Shown one piece after another: positions 1-7,653 of a stretch of 56,213 bases of DNA. The stretch lies in the NCBI GenBank assembly GCA_902765855.1, contig CACXBF010000012.1, positions 1 through 56,213 of the forward strand. Reading direction: 5' to 3'. Position numbers and translations under genes: made by a program. Each line of letters starts with the position of its first letter. Within the stretch, counting starts at the first letter, position 1. This DNA comes from an uncultured Ruminococcus sp. (GTDB lineage Bacteria; Bacillota; Clostridia; Oscillospirales; Acutalibacteraceae). Below the pieces are notes generated by a model. The model had not been told where the DNA came from. It saw nothing but the letters and a program-made list of their open reading frames with translations, and did no database searches.

Positions 1-189
1 ACAAACTGAATAAACAGCTCCAGACTCGGCTTTTGCCTACCCCCATTTTCAATCGCCTGTAAATGCCTTGGGTCGTAGTCAACGATACTGGCAAGCTGTC
101 CTCTCGTCATACCCTGTGCTGTTCTGGCTTTCTTGATAGACAGACCGATTGGCGTAAAATCGAAATCAAAATCATTATTTTTCGCCTAT
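1..189 (-). pseudogene. decayed XRE-family regulator, 3' end outside window
   Basis: A minus-strand helix-turn-helix reading frame about 80 percent identical in DNA to the intact XRE gene at 2231-2449. The helix-turn-helix core is readable (IKKARTAQGMTRGQLASIV). At the place of the intact copy's ATG this copy has ATA, and one base is missing a few codons later, so the frame stops at once. It is therefore a decayed duplicate. It marks the left edge of the first cargo module in the window and runs off the left end. Confidence 0.7.
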
Positions 190-201
190 AAGTTCACCAC
201 C

Positions 202-284
202 TTGTACCGATATAATATTTCTATTATATTTTACAGAAATAAGAGTTCTTATTGAACGGTCTAAAATCTCTTGTTGCAGGATAT
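202..284. repeat. boundary repeat copy A with XRE operator dyad
   Basis: About 83 bases strongly similar to 4368-4451 (copy C) and, around the dyad, to 2464-2530 (copy B). It contains the inverted repeat ATATAATA-TTTC-TATTATAT at 210-229. In copy B the matching dyad lies just upstream of an intact XRE start, so this is probably the operator-promoter of that regulator. Here the regulator is broken. Confidence 0.65.
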
Positions 285-365
285 AAAATCTCTGATTATA
301 AGAAGTAATAACACTCGACGAACTTGTTTGATTTGTATAACTACAATTTATTTACACAATTACCC

Positions 366-418
366 TTGACAGCTAATTGAAATTAGCTTATAATAAGTGT
401 AGCTAATGGCAATTAGCT
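366..418 (+). promoter_or_regulatory. promoter with two TetR operators
   Basis: A consensus promoter: TTGACA (366-371), a 17-base spacer and TATAAT (389-394). The dyad AGCTAAT-n4-ATTAGCT at 371-388 fills the spacer and recurs at 401-418 over the expected transcription start. This is the usual layout for autorepression by the TetR protein that starts at 433. Confidence 0.85.
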
Positions 419-432
419 TTAGGAGGTATTTT

Positions 433-1047
433 ATGAATACAAAACAAAAAATCTTAAATGAAGCACTCACTCTTTTTTCTGAAAAAGGATATAGTTCTGT
501 TTATGTCGGTGATATAGCCGATGCTGTCGGTATTAAAGCTCCGTCGTTATACAAACACTATAAAAATAAACAAGAAATTTTTGATTCTTGCATAAAAGTT
601 TTTTCCGAAAGAATGGAAGACATTAGGACTTGTCTGCGATTGCCCGACACTTCTAAAGCAGATATTAACTATCAAACCGCAAATATGGAAACTATTATTG
701 AAATAGCGAACAGTTTGTTTATGTTTTATTGGCAAGATGATGTTGCTGCAAAATTCAGAAAAATGCTGATGATTGAACGCTATCATAATCCAGAATTAAA
801 TGAGTTGTTTGAGGATTTATTTATAAATGGTGCAATAAGACACGAAGAGAAGATATTTTATGATTTAATACAAGCAAAAATCATCAAGAAAGAAAATCCA
901 CATATTATTGCGCTACGCTTTTATACGCCTATTTTCTATTTGTTGCAAAAATATGATATGCACCCTGATATGATTGAAGAAGCAAATGAGGAATTAACCT
1001 TAATGGTACAGGAATTTTGCAATACTTATGGGATAAAGGAGCACTAA
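433..1047 (+). CDS. TetR/AcrR-family transcriptional repressor
   Basis: About 204 residues with an N-terminal TetR DNA-binding domain: MNTKQKILNEALTLFSEKGY, then IADAVGIKAPSLYKHYKNK as the helix-turn-helix (residues about 25-45). The C-terminal half is an all-helical ligand-binding and dimer domain of typical size. The start at 433 is chosen because AGGAGG at 421-426 is well placed; the upstream in-frame ATG lies inside an operator. It overlaps the next gene (TAATG), so the two are co-transcribed and probably share regulation by the twin operators upstream. The ligand is unknown. Confidence 0.9.
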   Translation: MNTKQKILNEALTLFSEKGYSSVYVGDIADAVGIKAPSLYKHYKNKQEIFDSCIKVFSERMEDIRTCLRLPDTSKADINYQTANMETIIEIANSLFMFYWQDDVAAKFRKMLMIERYHNPELNELFEDLFINGAIRHEEKIFYDLIQAKIIKKENPHIIALRFYTPIFYLLQKYDMHPDMIEEANEELTLMVQEFCNTYGIKEH

Positions 1048-1970
1048 TGATGAGAAGAAAGGCTTGGTATAAACGGATGTGGATATATATCGTTGGAGGT
1101 ATTCTACTTTTATTTGTAGTATATCTTATTGTTCAAGGAATACGGTGTAATATTGCCGTGAAAGAAAGTAAAGAACGGCTTACCACTTATGGGGCAGAAA
1201 CAGTTAATTTGAGTTATGGGAAAATGAGTTATGTTGACACTGGCAAAGGCGAAGCAATCTTGTCTGTACACGGGATTTTTGGGGGCTATGACCAAGCCTA
1301 TGACACCTGCAAAGATTTAAGTTCAGATTACAGGATTATCGCACCATCGCGGTTTGGATATTTAGGTAGCGATATTTTGGGTGACGGAACGCCCGCTGAG
1401 CAAGCAACAGCATATGTGGAATTGCTAGATAAATTAGGTATTGACAAGGTGTATCTACTGGCAACATCGGCAGGAGGAAGCGTTGCTATTCGCTTTGCTT
1501 TGGATTATCCGGAACGCACAAAGGGGTTGATTTTATACTGTTCTGCAATGCCTTTTATAGAAAAGCCAGAGAATTATTCTGAATATGCGGGACCGCCTGC
1601 ATTTTTGTGTAATGATTTTACAATGTTTCTTATTAGTCCACTATTTGAACCCATTATGGGTATGGAGCCGTCTACGATTTACAGTATGCTTCCTGTTAGT
1701 GAGAGAAAAGATGGTGTGGTATTAGATTCCTCTGTAACCAATCTTGATATGGCAAGAAATTATGACGATTATCATATTGAAGATTTGCAAGTGCCAACAT
1801 TGGTTTTTCAAGCAAAAGACGATAAATTGATAAGCTATTCAGATACCGAAAAAGCTGTCAAAAGAATTCCGAATTGTACCTTTATTCCTTTTGAAAGCGG
1901 TGGACACTTGATGGAAGGACACGGGGAAGAAATTAAGGAAGCTGTTTCAAAATTTATAAAAGAGCGGTAA
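1047..1970 (+). CDS. membrane-anchored alpha/beta hydrolase
   Basis: About 307 residues. One N-terminal membrane segment (IYIVGGILLLFVVYLIVQGI) is followed by an alpha/beta hydrolase fold. The oxyanion-side motif is HGIFGG. The nucleophile elbow is ATSAGG with Ser near residue 141; the usual first Gly is Ala. Probable Asp near 258 (AKDDKL) and His near 287 (GGHLMEG) complete a triad. AAAGGAG precedes the overlapping ATG. Substrate unknown; pairing with a TetR repressor suggests an inducible detoxifying esterase or lactonase, which is inference. Confidence 0.85.
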   Translation: MMRRKAWYKRMWIYIVGGILLLFVVYLIVQGIRCNIAVKESKERLTTYGAETVNLSYGKMSYVDTGKGEAILSVHGIFGGYDQAYDTCKDLSSDYRIIAPSRFGYLGSDILGDGTPAEQATAYVELLDKLGIDKVYLLATSAGGSVAIRFALDYPERTKGLILYCSAMPFIEKPENYSEYAGPPAFLCNDFTMFLISPLFEPIMGMEPSTIYSMLPVSERKDGVVLDSSVTNLDMARNYDDYHIEDLQVPTLVFQAKDDKLISYSDTEKAVKRIPNCTFIPFESGGHLMEGHGEEIKEAVSKFIKER

Positions 1971-2008
1971 TTTACGCCATTATAAAATGCTTGGAGGGGG
2001 ATATAAAT

Positions 2009-2182
2009 ATGGAAAAACAATTTCTGAATGTCTACATTGCCCCATCTGCGGCAATAAAACAAGGGCGTAGATATGTGATGATTGTCTATACCGTTGAGGG
2101 TAACTCTGGCGATGCTTGCAGGCAGAAGCAATACGCCGTCGGCAGCAGCGTTATCTACAGGTACGGTATTCCCGCCTATTAA
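2009..2182 (+). CDS. small hypothetical protein
   Basis: A 57-residue reading frame starting MEKQFLNVYIAP, preceded by a strong GGAGGGGG ribosome site. I do not recognise a domain. It lies between the hydrolase and a bidirectional terminator, so it may be the last gene of the TetR module or the remnant of a longer mobile-element gene. Confidence 0.4.
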   Translation: MEKQFLNVYIAPSAAIKQGRRYVMIVYTVEGNSGDACRQKQYAVGSSVIYRYGIPAY

Positions 2183-2194
2183 AAAGGGCAAAAG

Positions 2195-2227
2195 AAAAAC
2201 AGAGGTTTTTCCTTCCTCTGTTTTTTT
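2195..2227. terminator. bidirectional intrinsic terminator
   Basis: Inverted repeat AACAGAGG / CCTCTGTT with T-runs on both sides. It lies between the plus-strand module ending at 2182 and the minus-strand XRE gene ending at 2231 and can serve both. Confidence 0.8.
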
Positions 2228-2230
2228 GCC

Positions 2231-2449
2231 TTACATAAACTGTTGACGGTTGTTTCTGCAATGGACAGTTCTCACAAACTGAATAAATAACTCGATACTT
2301 GGCGTTTGTTCATCATTTTCGATAGCCTGTAAATGCTTTGGGTAATAGTCAACGATACTGGCAAGCTGTTCTCCTGTCATACCCTGTGCTGTTTTGGCTT
2401 TTTTGATAGCCAGACCGATTAGTGTAAAATCGTTATTTCTTTCGTCCAT
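2231..2449 (-). CDS. XRE-family helix-turn-helix regulator (intact copy)
   Basis: 72 residues starting MDERNNDFTLIGLAIKKAK, with a classic XRE helix-turn-helix (GMTGEQLASIVDYYPKHLQA). ATG at 2449 is preserved and preceded by AAGGTGG. This short single-domain regulator type is common in Tn1549/Tn916-like conjugative elements, where it precedes cargo or transfer genes. The perfect dyad at 2468-2491 just upstream is probably its own operator. A decayed copy lies at 1-189. Confidence 0.8.
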   Translation of the reverse strand: MDERNNDFTLIGLAIKKAKTAQGMTGEQLASIVDYYPKHLQAIENDEQTPSIELFIQFVRTVHCRNNRQQFM

Positions 2450-2463
2450 AAGCTCACCACCTT

Positions 2464-2530
2464 GTGCCAATATAATTCTCTTATTATATTGATTTGTGTT
2501 TTCTTATTAAACGATGTAAAAATGCCGACT
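2464..2530. promoter_or_regulatory. boundary repeat copy B with perfect XRE operator
   Basis: Contains the 9-base-arm inverted repeat CAATATAAT-n6-ATTATATTG at 2468-2491, between the divergent XRE gene and the excisionase-like gene at 2639. It corresponds to the dyads in copies A and C, but both arms differ from those while still matching each other. Confidence 0.65.
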
Positions 2531-2638
2531 GTGAGATATTTCACTTCCTATAAACAGAAACATAAATTCATATTTGAACACTTGATATATTTCGTTCAAA
2601 CGGCTGTAATAGAAACAGTACGCTAAGGGGGAATAGCT

Positions 2639-2818
2639 ATGTTTGAGTATATGACCGCACAGGAAGCCGCAGAAAAATGGAATGTATCTCTGCGTTGGGT
2701 ACAACGGCTATGCAAGGCAGGACGGATTGACGGTGTTATGAGTGTTAGTCGGGTATGGCTGATACCAAAGGATACAGAAAAGCCGATAGATATGAGAAAG
2801 AAGAAAAATGTGAAATAA
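2639..2818 (+). CDS. excisionase-like helix-turn-helix protein
   Basis: 59 residues, MFEYMTAQEAAEKWNVSLRW..., with a winged-helix/MerR-like fold signature (AQEAAEKWNVSLRWVQRLCK) followed by a short basic tail. The start has AAGGGGG upstream. Such small proteins in integrative elements act as excisionases or DNA-binding accessory factors. It lies divergent from the XRE gene, sharing its operator region. Confidence 0.7.
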   Translation: MFEYMTAQEAAEKWNVSLRWVQRLCKAGRIDGVMSVSRVWLIPKDTEKPIDMRKKKNVK

Positions 2819-2940
2819 AAGGGAGTTTTTTGTAGTTGCAACTGTCAGTTGACATATTGAATGGTCTGGATTGGTGGTTAGCAACTTCACAAAATGCTAA
2901 AATATGAGCATAACAATCAAATTAACAGGAGGATAAAAAT

Positions 2941-3927
2941 ATGATTTTTGCCGATAAGCTTATTTTGTTACGAAAAAAAGCAGGTTGGTCGCAAGAGGAG
3001 TTAGCTGAACAAATGAATGTCACACGACAATCTGTTTCAAAATGGGAGGGAGCACAATCTGTTCCAGACCTTGAAAAAATGATACGCCTTTCCAAACTAT
3101 TTGGAGTAAGTACAGATTATTTACTTAAAGACGAAATTGAAGAAGCCGAGCATATCAACTCGTCCAATGATATGCCGTCATTAAAGCGTGTATCTATGGA
3201 GGAAGCAAATGCTTTTCTTTCTGTAAAATCAAGGACAGCTAAAACAATAGCGTATGCTGCTTTTTTGTGTATCTTATCTCCGATAGCTCTTTTGATGTTG
3301 GGTGCAATTAGCGAAAGTACGGCAGGTGTCTTGAACGAAGATATTGCTAATGGAATTGGAATGATTGTTCTTATTATTCTTGTAGCAATAGCCGCCGTAA
3401 TGTTTATATCAAGTGGTAGCAAAACTGCCCCCTTTGCATATTTGGAAAAAGAAAAGTTTGAAACCGAGTATGGTGTGAGTGGAATGGCTAAAGAACGCAA
3501 AGCACAATACAAATAATTGCACAAAAAGAATAATATTGCGGGAACTTGCTTGTGTATTATTGCCTTAATTCCTCTTTTTATTGGAGCAATAATTGATGCT
3601 GATAATGACCTGTTTCTAATGATTATGCTTTCTCTTTCATTTCTCATTGCAGGCGTAGGTGTGATTTGTTTTATTAAGACAGGTATTATATGGGCGAGCT
3701 ATGAAAAGCTTTTGCAAGAGGGCGAATATTCTAAAGAAAACAAGGTAAAACCGTCTATTGCTGGTACTATATATATCGCATATTGGATAATTGCAACAGC
3801 AATTTATTTAGGATACAATCTATCATCAAATAATTGGGGGCAGAGTTGGATAATTTGGGTTGTTGCGGCAGTAATATTTCCTGCTATCGTTGCAATTACT
3901 AATGCCTTTGAGAAAAAATCAAAATAA
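2941..3927 (+). pseudogene. membrane XRE regulator split by one in-frame stop
   Basis: One continuous frame interrupted only by TAA at 3514-3516. The first 191 residues hold an XRE helix-turn-helix (SQEELAEQMNVTRQSVSKW) and two membrane segments. The following 136 codons, in the same frame, encode three or four further membrane segments and end in NAFEKKSK. No credible ribosome site or ATG follows the stop; only TTG is there. I read it as a former single protein of about 328 residues with a nonsense change. GGAGG precedes the ATG at 2941. The first half may still be made. Confidence 0.75.
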
Positions 3928-3930
3928 TAG

Positions 3931-4264
3931 AATGGATACTCAGTCCGATTTGTGGCAGTAAAATTCGTCAGAAATAGCGGATACATATATTGTATCACGC
4001 AGGAACGAGGATATATTATATGTAAAATCTTTTGATACGACAAATTCGCTTAATGTAAAAGAATTTTGATAGAAACATTTGCGTTTTGAGTGATAGTATG
4101 CTCTTAGGTCAAGAACTAAAACCCGTAGCAGAATTAGAGAGGATACGATATTAAGAAACTATCCTTTTTATTGTCCAAAATGCAAGCAGGAAACTTTAAT
4201 CAATGCCAAGTGTTACACATAAACTGTTATCAAAGAACCAGACACAAAAACGCAGAGCCGATGA
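3931..4264 (+). pseudogene. cysteine-rich KTR gene remnant, copy 1
   Basis: The start (WILSPICGSKIRQK) and end (YPFYCPKCKQETLINAK ... KTQSR) match the family seen at 7256-7453. About 120 unrelated bases, frameshifts and stops separate them, and the first Cys is Ser. It is clearly broken. Cysteine-rich KTR proteins are small zinc-ribbon-like proteins typical of conjugative elements, often next to resistance cargo. Confidence 0.65.
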
Positions 4265-4303
4265 ACTTGTGAGACACCTCACAGCTCGTCGGCTCTATTT
4301 TAT
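4252..4303 (+). terminator. long hairpin terminator of KTR unit 1
   Basis: A hairpin of about 19 pairs (AGAGCCGATGAACT... / ...CTCGTCGGCTCT) with loop ACAC, followed by ATTTTATT. The same element recurs at 8611-8659 and in altered form at 7440-7489. Confidence 0.8.
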
Positions 4304-4367
4304 TACATAAAGCTTTAAGGCGAAAGCACGCCATTACTGCCTAAACCTTTGTGTAAAATAAAAATCA

Positions 4368-4451
4368 TTGTACCGATATAATACTTCTATTATATTTTAC
4401 AGAAACGAGGCTTCTTAATAAAACGGTCTGAAATTTCTTTCATAGGGATAT
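4368..4451. repeat. boundary repeat copy C
   Basis: Strongly similar to 202-284, including the dyad ATATAATA-CTTC-TATTATAT (4376-4395), but with no XRE gene attached. It sits between the KTR unit 1 terminator and the next cargo promoter. The rest of 4304-4576 holds only this repeat and the promoter described next. Confidence 0.7.
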
Positions 4452-4485
4452 GTAGAAGTTAATTTAGAAAATTTGGCGCAAATGC

Positions 4486-4532
4486 TTGACTTATATATCA
4501 GGCTGATATATAATAAACATATCAGTCTGATA
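4486..4532 (+). promoter_or_regulatory. promoter with two PadR-type operators
   Basis: TTGACT (4486-4491), a 17-base spacer and TATAAT (4509-4514). The dyad TATATCAG-G-CTGATATA (4494-4510) fills the spacer and reaches the -10; a second dyad, TATCAG-T-CTGATA, is at 4520-4532. ATCAG/CTGAT dyads fit binding by the PadR protein encoded downstream. Confidence 0.8.
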
Positions 4533-4576
4533 CATTATGAGAATATAGATGAACAGACAATAAATGGAGGTGCAAC

Positions 4577-5329
4577 ATGAAAAGACAGAAAATAAGGAAA
4601 TTGTTACTTATAATTTCACTACTTTTATTTCCTGTAACGCTCTATTATTTTAGCCCTGCCTTAATCATAAATGCAGGATTGCAAGGAATAATTAACGGGA
4701 GTTTTATAGTATTTGTTTTAATGTTTCTACTTTCCATTCCTTTTGGGCGACTATTTTGTTCCTATTTTTGCCCTGCGGGTGGATTACAAGAATGTTCTTT
4801 TTTAATCAATGAAAAGAAGCCCAAACAAGGGTGGAAAAATTATATAAAGTTTGTAATATGGGGAATTTGGATAGTTTCAGTTATCTTTTGTTATTTTTAT
4901 AATGGCGAGGTTTTATCGGTAGATTTTTTCTTTGAAACAGAAAACGGTATATCCGTTTCTTCAATACAAAGCTATATTATATATTATGGAATTATTTGTT
5001 TGATATTTATCCCTTCTGTCCTGTTTGGTAAAAGGGTGTTTTGCCATTATTTTTGCTGGATGGCTCCGTTTATGATATTAGGAACAAAGCTCCGTCGTTT
5101 TTTGCATTTACCGGGGTTACATATCAAAACAAGCAAAATAGACAGTTGCATATCTTGTGGAAAATGTAATAAGTCTTGTCCTATGGGAATTGATATTATG
5201 AGTAAAACAAAGTCTGGAAAAGTTGATAATTCAGAATGTATTCAATGTGGAGCTTGTGTTGATAATTGCCCCAAAAATATCCTTTCCTATGGAATGATTG
5301 AAAAAAAGGAGAATAGTAATGGCAAATGA
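4577..5329 (+). CDS. polytopic membrane protein with two 4Fe-4S clusters (NapH/NosR-like)
   Basis: 250 residues with about five membrane segments and the family motifs FCSYFCPAGG and FCHYFCWMAPF, each with two Cys. A C-terminal ferredoxin domain carries CISCGKCNKSCP (from residue 191) and CIQCGACVDNCP (from 221). Relatives pass electrons between membrane quinol and cytoplasmic or extracytoplasmic partners. No dedicated reductase partner is nearby. GGAGG precedes the start, and the 3' end overlaps the PadR gene, so the two are co-regulated. Confidence 0.8.
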   Translation: MKRQKIRKLLLIISLLLFPVTLYYFSPALIINAGLQGIINGSFIVFVLMFLLSIPFGRLFCSYFCPAGGLQECSFLINEKKPKQGWKNYIKFVIWGIWIVSVIFCYFYNGEVLSVDFFFETENGISVSSIQSYIIYYGIICLIFIPSVLFGKRVFCHYFCWMAPFMILGTKLRRFLHLPGLHIKTSKIDSCISCGKCNKSCPMGIDIMSKTKSGKVDNSECIQCGACVDNCPKNILSYGMIEKKENSNGK

Positions 5330-5870
5330 GAAAAAAATTGATTATGTAATTTTAGGTTTGTTAAGCCATGAAGACCTGACAGGATATGAAATAAAAAAAA
5401 GAATGGATACAACACTAAAATATTTTTGGGGTGCAAGCTACGGTAGTATATACCCCGCATTAAGTGATTTAGTTAATCGTGGATTTGCAACAAAGAAAGA
5501 AGATACGAAGAACAAAAGAAATAAACTGATTTATACCATAACAGATGAAGGGCGAAAGTACCTCAAAGAATGGCTAACATTTCCTGTTGAAAAAAATGAA
5601 CTTCGTTACGAAACTTTGCTTAAATTATTTTTTGGAAATGAGCAAGGATCAGAGCAAGCGTTGTTACATATAAAATTATTCGAGGAAAAAGTAAAAAAAG
5701 AATTGCCATATCTTTTAGGTGCAGAACAAACTTTAAAAAATTGTCTGGACGATGATACTACCCACAAATACTATTTGCTTACAGTACAGTTTGGGATAAA
5801 AACTTATCATGCTTACTTAGAGTGGTGCGAAGAAGCCAAAAAAATTTTGATGGAAACGGAGAACGGATAA
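5319..5870 (+). CDS. PadR-family transcriptional regulator
   Basis: 183 residues: an N-terminal PadR winged helix (YVILGLLSHEDLTGYEIKKR ... YGSIYPALSDLVNRG) and a C-terminal helical dimer domain. The start at 5319 has AAAGGAG upstream and overlaps the end of the preceding gene. It probably represses its own operon through the two dyads at 4494-4532. Confidence 0.9.
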   Translation: MANEKKIDYVILGLLSHEDLTGYEIKKRMDTTLKYFWGASYGSIYPALSDLVNRGFATKKEDTKNKRNKLIYTITDEGRKYLKEWLTFPVEKNELRYETLLKLFFGNEQGSEQALLHIKLFEEKVKKELPYLLGAEQTLKNCLDDDTTHKYYLLTVQFGIKTYHAYLEWCEEAKKILMETENG

Positions 5871-6359
5871 ATGATAGGACATTTAGGTTTTTCATATATC
5901 GGATTGATATTTTTACTTTTATTATTTGTTCCTAATATTATTTGGACAAAAAGAAAGCCGCACGGATATACTTCTGCAAACGAAAATAAAGTATTGATGA
6001 TTTTTGAAAGAGCAGGAGAAGTTTTGACCACAATATGTGTTTTGATTTTTGATGATTTTAATTTGCACAGTTTCTCAAACTGGACTTGGTGGCTTATTGC
6101 AGCTTTTGGCTTCATGGCAATGTATGAATGTTGGTGGGTACGCTATTTTCATAGTGAAAGAAACTTATCAGACTTTTATAGTAGCTTCTTGGGTATTCCG
6201 CTTGCAGGAGCAACACTGCCTGTAATTTCTTTTTTTCTACTTGGTATATATGGGAAAGTTATTTTGATGTTAATTGCAGCTATTATTTTGGGGATTGGTC
6301 ATATAGGCATACACAGTCAGCACTATAAAGAAATTTGCAGAGTTAAAGAGAAAAAATGA
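5871..6359 (+). CDS. membrane protein of unknown function
   Basis: 162 residues with four or five hydrophobic segments (for example IGLIFLLLLFVPNIIW and VILMLIAAIILGIGHIG). It starts one base after the PadR stop. No named family recognised. Its place as last gene of the PadR operon suggests it works with the iron-sulfur membrane protein, which is inference. Confidence 0.75.
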   Translation: MIGHLGFSYIGLIFLLLLFVPNIIWTKRKPHGYTSANENKVLMIFERAGEVLTTICVLIFDDFNLHSFSNWTWWLIAAFGFMAMYECWWVRYFHSERNLSDFYSSFLGIPLAGATLPVISFFLLGIYGKVILMLIAAIILGIGHIGIHSQHYKEICRVKEKK

Positions 6360-6380
6360 AAAATGGCGAGGTAAGACGAT

Positions 6381-6603
6381 ATGAAAAGAAAAATCCTTAG
6401 CATCATTATAGACCTCGTGTTGATAATCGGCGTGTTCTGAGCTATGAACAAATCGAAATGGTTATTATGCTCCATCTACAAATACTTACGAGCGTAAAAC
6501 AACCGAAAAAACATCTATTCCACCCATATTCGCTTTATAAGGGGTGTAGTTTTGCAAGTGAAAATGCTATTCTTATTATGAAGAAACAAAGGAGGTTTCA
6601 AAA
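6381..6603 (+). pseudogene. remnant of a membrane-anchored protein
   Basis: ATG at 6381 begins a 19-residue signal-like peptide (MKRKILSIIIDLVLIIGVF) and stops at 6440; another frame is open afterwards up to the next gene. The N-terminus resembles class B sortases carried by similar elements, but too little remains to be sure. No other gene is seen in 6360-6603; a GGAGG at about 6591 serves the next gene. Confidence 0.35.
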
Positions 6604-7068
6604 ATGGAACAAATCACAATAGGAAAGTTTATTGCAAAAAAACGCAAAGAACAAAATTTAACCCAAGAACAACTTGCCGAACGCCTGGGTGTTTCAAACA
6701 AAACCATTTCAAAATGGGAAACAGGAAAATGTATGCCCGATTATGCTGTAATCAAGAACTTGTGTGAGGAATTAAAAGTCTCGGTTTCTGAATTGATGGA
6801 CGGTGAAGAAGCTGACGATAAAAGTGTTCGTGTATATGATGATGAACAAATCCTCGATTTGTTGAGAAGAACACAAGAATTAGAAAAGCAAAAAGTAATG
6901 CTAATTGGTGTTATTCTTATCGTTATGGGAATTGCTTTTCAAGCATTATCGCATACCTTGGGTGGTTCAAATGTCAAAGATTTTTTCTCAGGACTTTTAT
7001 TGGGGCTGTCTATCGTTGAAATGTTGGCAGGTATTTGTGTGATCGCCAAAGAATGCAAAAGAAAATAA
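6604..7068 (+). CDS. XRE regulator with C-terminal membrane hairpin
   Basis: 154 residues: helix-turn-helix (LTQEQLAERLGVSNKTISKW, residues about 19-38), a linker, then two membrane segments (VMLIGVILIVMGIAFQAL and FFSGLLLGLSIVEMLAGICV). Such membrane XRE regulators usually sense envelope stress or antimicrobial peptides together with a membrane partner. The likely partner directly downstream is frameshifted. GGAGG sits well before the ATG. Confidence 0.85.
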   Translation: MEQITIGKFIAKKRKEQNLTQEQLAERLGVSNKTISKWETGKCMPDYAVIKNLCEELKVSVSELMDGEEADDKSVRVYDDEQILDLLRRTQELEKQKVMLIGVILIVMGIAFQALSHTLGGSNVKDFFSGLLLGLSIVEMLAGICVIAKECKRK

Positions 7069-7086
7069 TATAGGAAGTAACATATT

Positions 7087-7256
7087 ATTACAAAAGAAAT
7101 AATTATACTGATTGTTGGAACTTTTTGTTCATTGTAGGAATTGCGGCTGTTTGTGTTGGGCATAACGAAGCAAACCAAACTTTGTTATATGCGGGTGTAA
7201 CTTTCACTACTATTGAATTTCTGTTATCTTGCATTTTAAGAAAAAATGACAAATAA
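7087..7256 (+). pseudogene. frameshifted small membrane protein
   Basis: The first part reads TKEIIILIVGTFCS, and after a one-base shift near 7127 it continues FIVGIAAVCVGHNEANQTLL to a stop at 7254-7256. Together they would form a two-segment membrane protein of about 55 residues. The stop overlaps the ATG of the next gene (TAATG), indicating a former operon. Confidence 0.55.
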
Positions 7257-7453
7257 TGCTTTTAGAGGTAAAAATAGAATTTATTTTATGCCCCGTCTGT
7301 AAAAACAAAACTCGGTTGAAAATACGAGAAGATACCGAGCTAAAAAACTTCCCGCCGTTCTACCCTGAATGCAAGAATGAAACCTTAATTGATGTAAGAA
7401 ATTTACATATAACAGTCATCAAAGAGTCCAACGCAAAGACGCAGAGCCGATGA
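7256..7453 (+). CDS. cysteine-rich KTR protein, copy 2
   Basis: 65 residues, with CPVC near the start and a second pair reduced to YPEC: the family's first Cys of that pair has become Tyr, so a zinc site would lack a ligand. It ends KTQSR inside the terminator hairpin, like the other two copies. It has the only open frame of the three copies. Function of the family is unknown; it is typical of conjugative-element cargo regions. Confidence 0.6.
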   Translation: MLLEVKIEFILCPVCKNKTRLKIREDTELKNFPPFYPECKNETLIDVRNLHITVIKESNAKTQSR

Positions 7454-7489
7454 ACTTGTGAGCAATCACAGTCATTTACTCTGCGTTTT
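7440..7489 (+). terminator. altered hairpin terminator of KTR unit 2
   Basis: Begins like the other KTR terminators (CGCAGAGCCGATGAACTTGTGA), but the 3' arm is different: TCACA pairs with TGTGA and CTCTGCG with CGCAGAG, followed by TTTT. The outer pairing was rebuilt relative to copies 1 and 3. Confidence 0.65.
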
Positions 7490-7525
7490 CTATTAAAATT
7501 ACCTATCCATATTTCAATAATAGTA

Positions 7526-7574
7526 TTGACTTTCTAACGATTGTTAGGTATAATTATATCTAACAGTTGTTAGA
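7526..7574 (+). promoter_or_regulatory. promoter with two TetR-type operators
   Basis: TTGACT (7526-7531), a 17-base spacer and TATAAT (7549-7554). Dyads CTAAC-n4-GTTAG at 7534-7547 and TCTAAC-n4-GTTAGA at 7559-7574. Same layout as at 366 and 4486. The regulator expected downstream survives only as a short N-terminal stub. Confidence 0.8.
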
Positions 7575-7587
7575 AAGGTTGGAGTGA

Positions 7588-7653
7588 ATGATGGGTGATA
7601 CAAAGCAGAAAATATTATATCGAGAAATTTTTTGCAGAGATAGAGGTGGTATA
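7588..7653 (+). pseudogene. TetR N-terminal stub joined in frame to the dehydrogenase
   Basis: Twenty-two codons starting MMGDTKQKIL, which resembles the TetR start at 433 (MNTKQKIL). The sequence then runs, without a stop, into the short-chain dehydrogenase. It looks like a deletion that removed nearly all of a TetR gene between its start and the next gene's ribosome site. Confidence 0.5.

Noticed and set aside
3117-3647. 176-codon minus-strand frame spanning the in-frame TAA of the XRE gene
   Set aside because: Translation is hydrophobic antisense noise with no start signal; it does not explain the stop at 3514.
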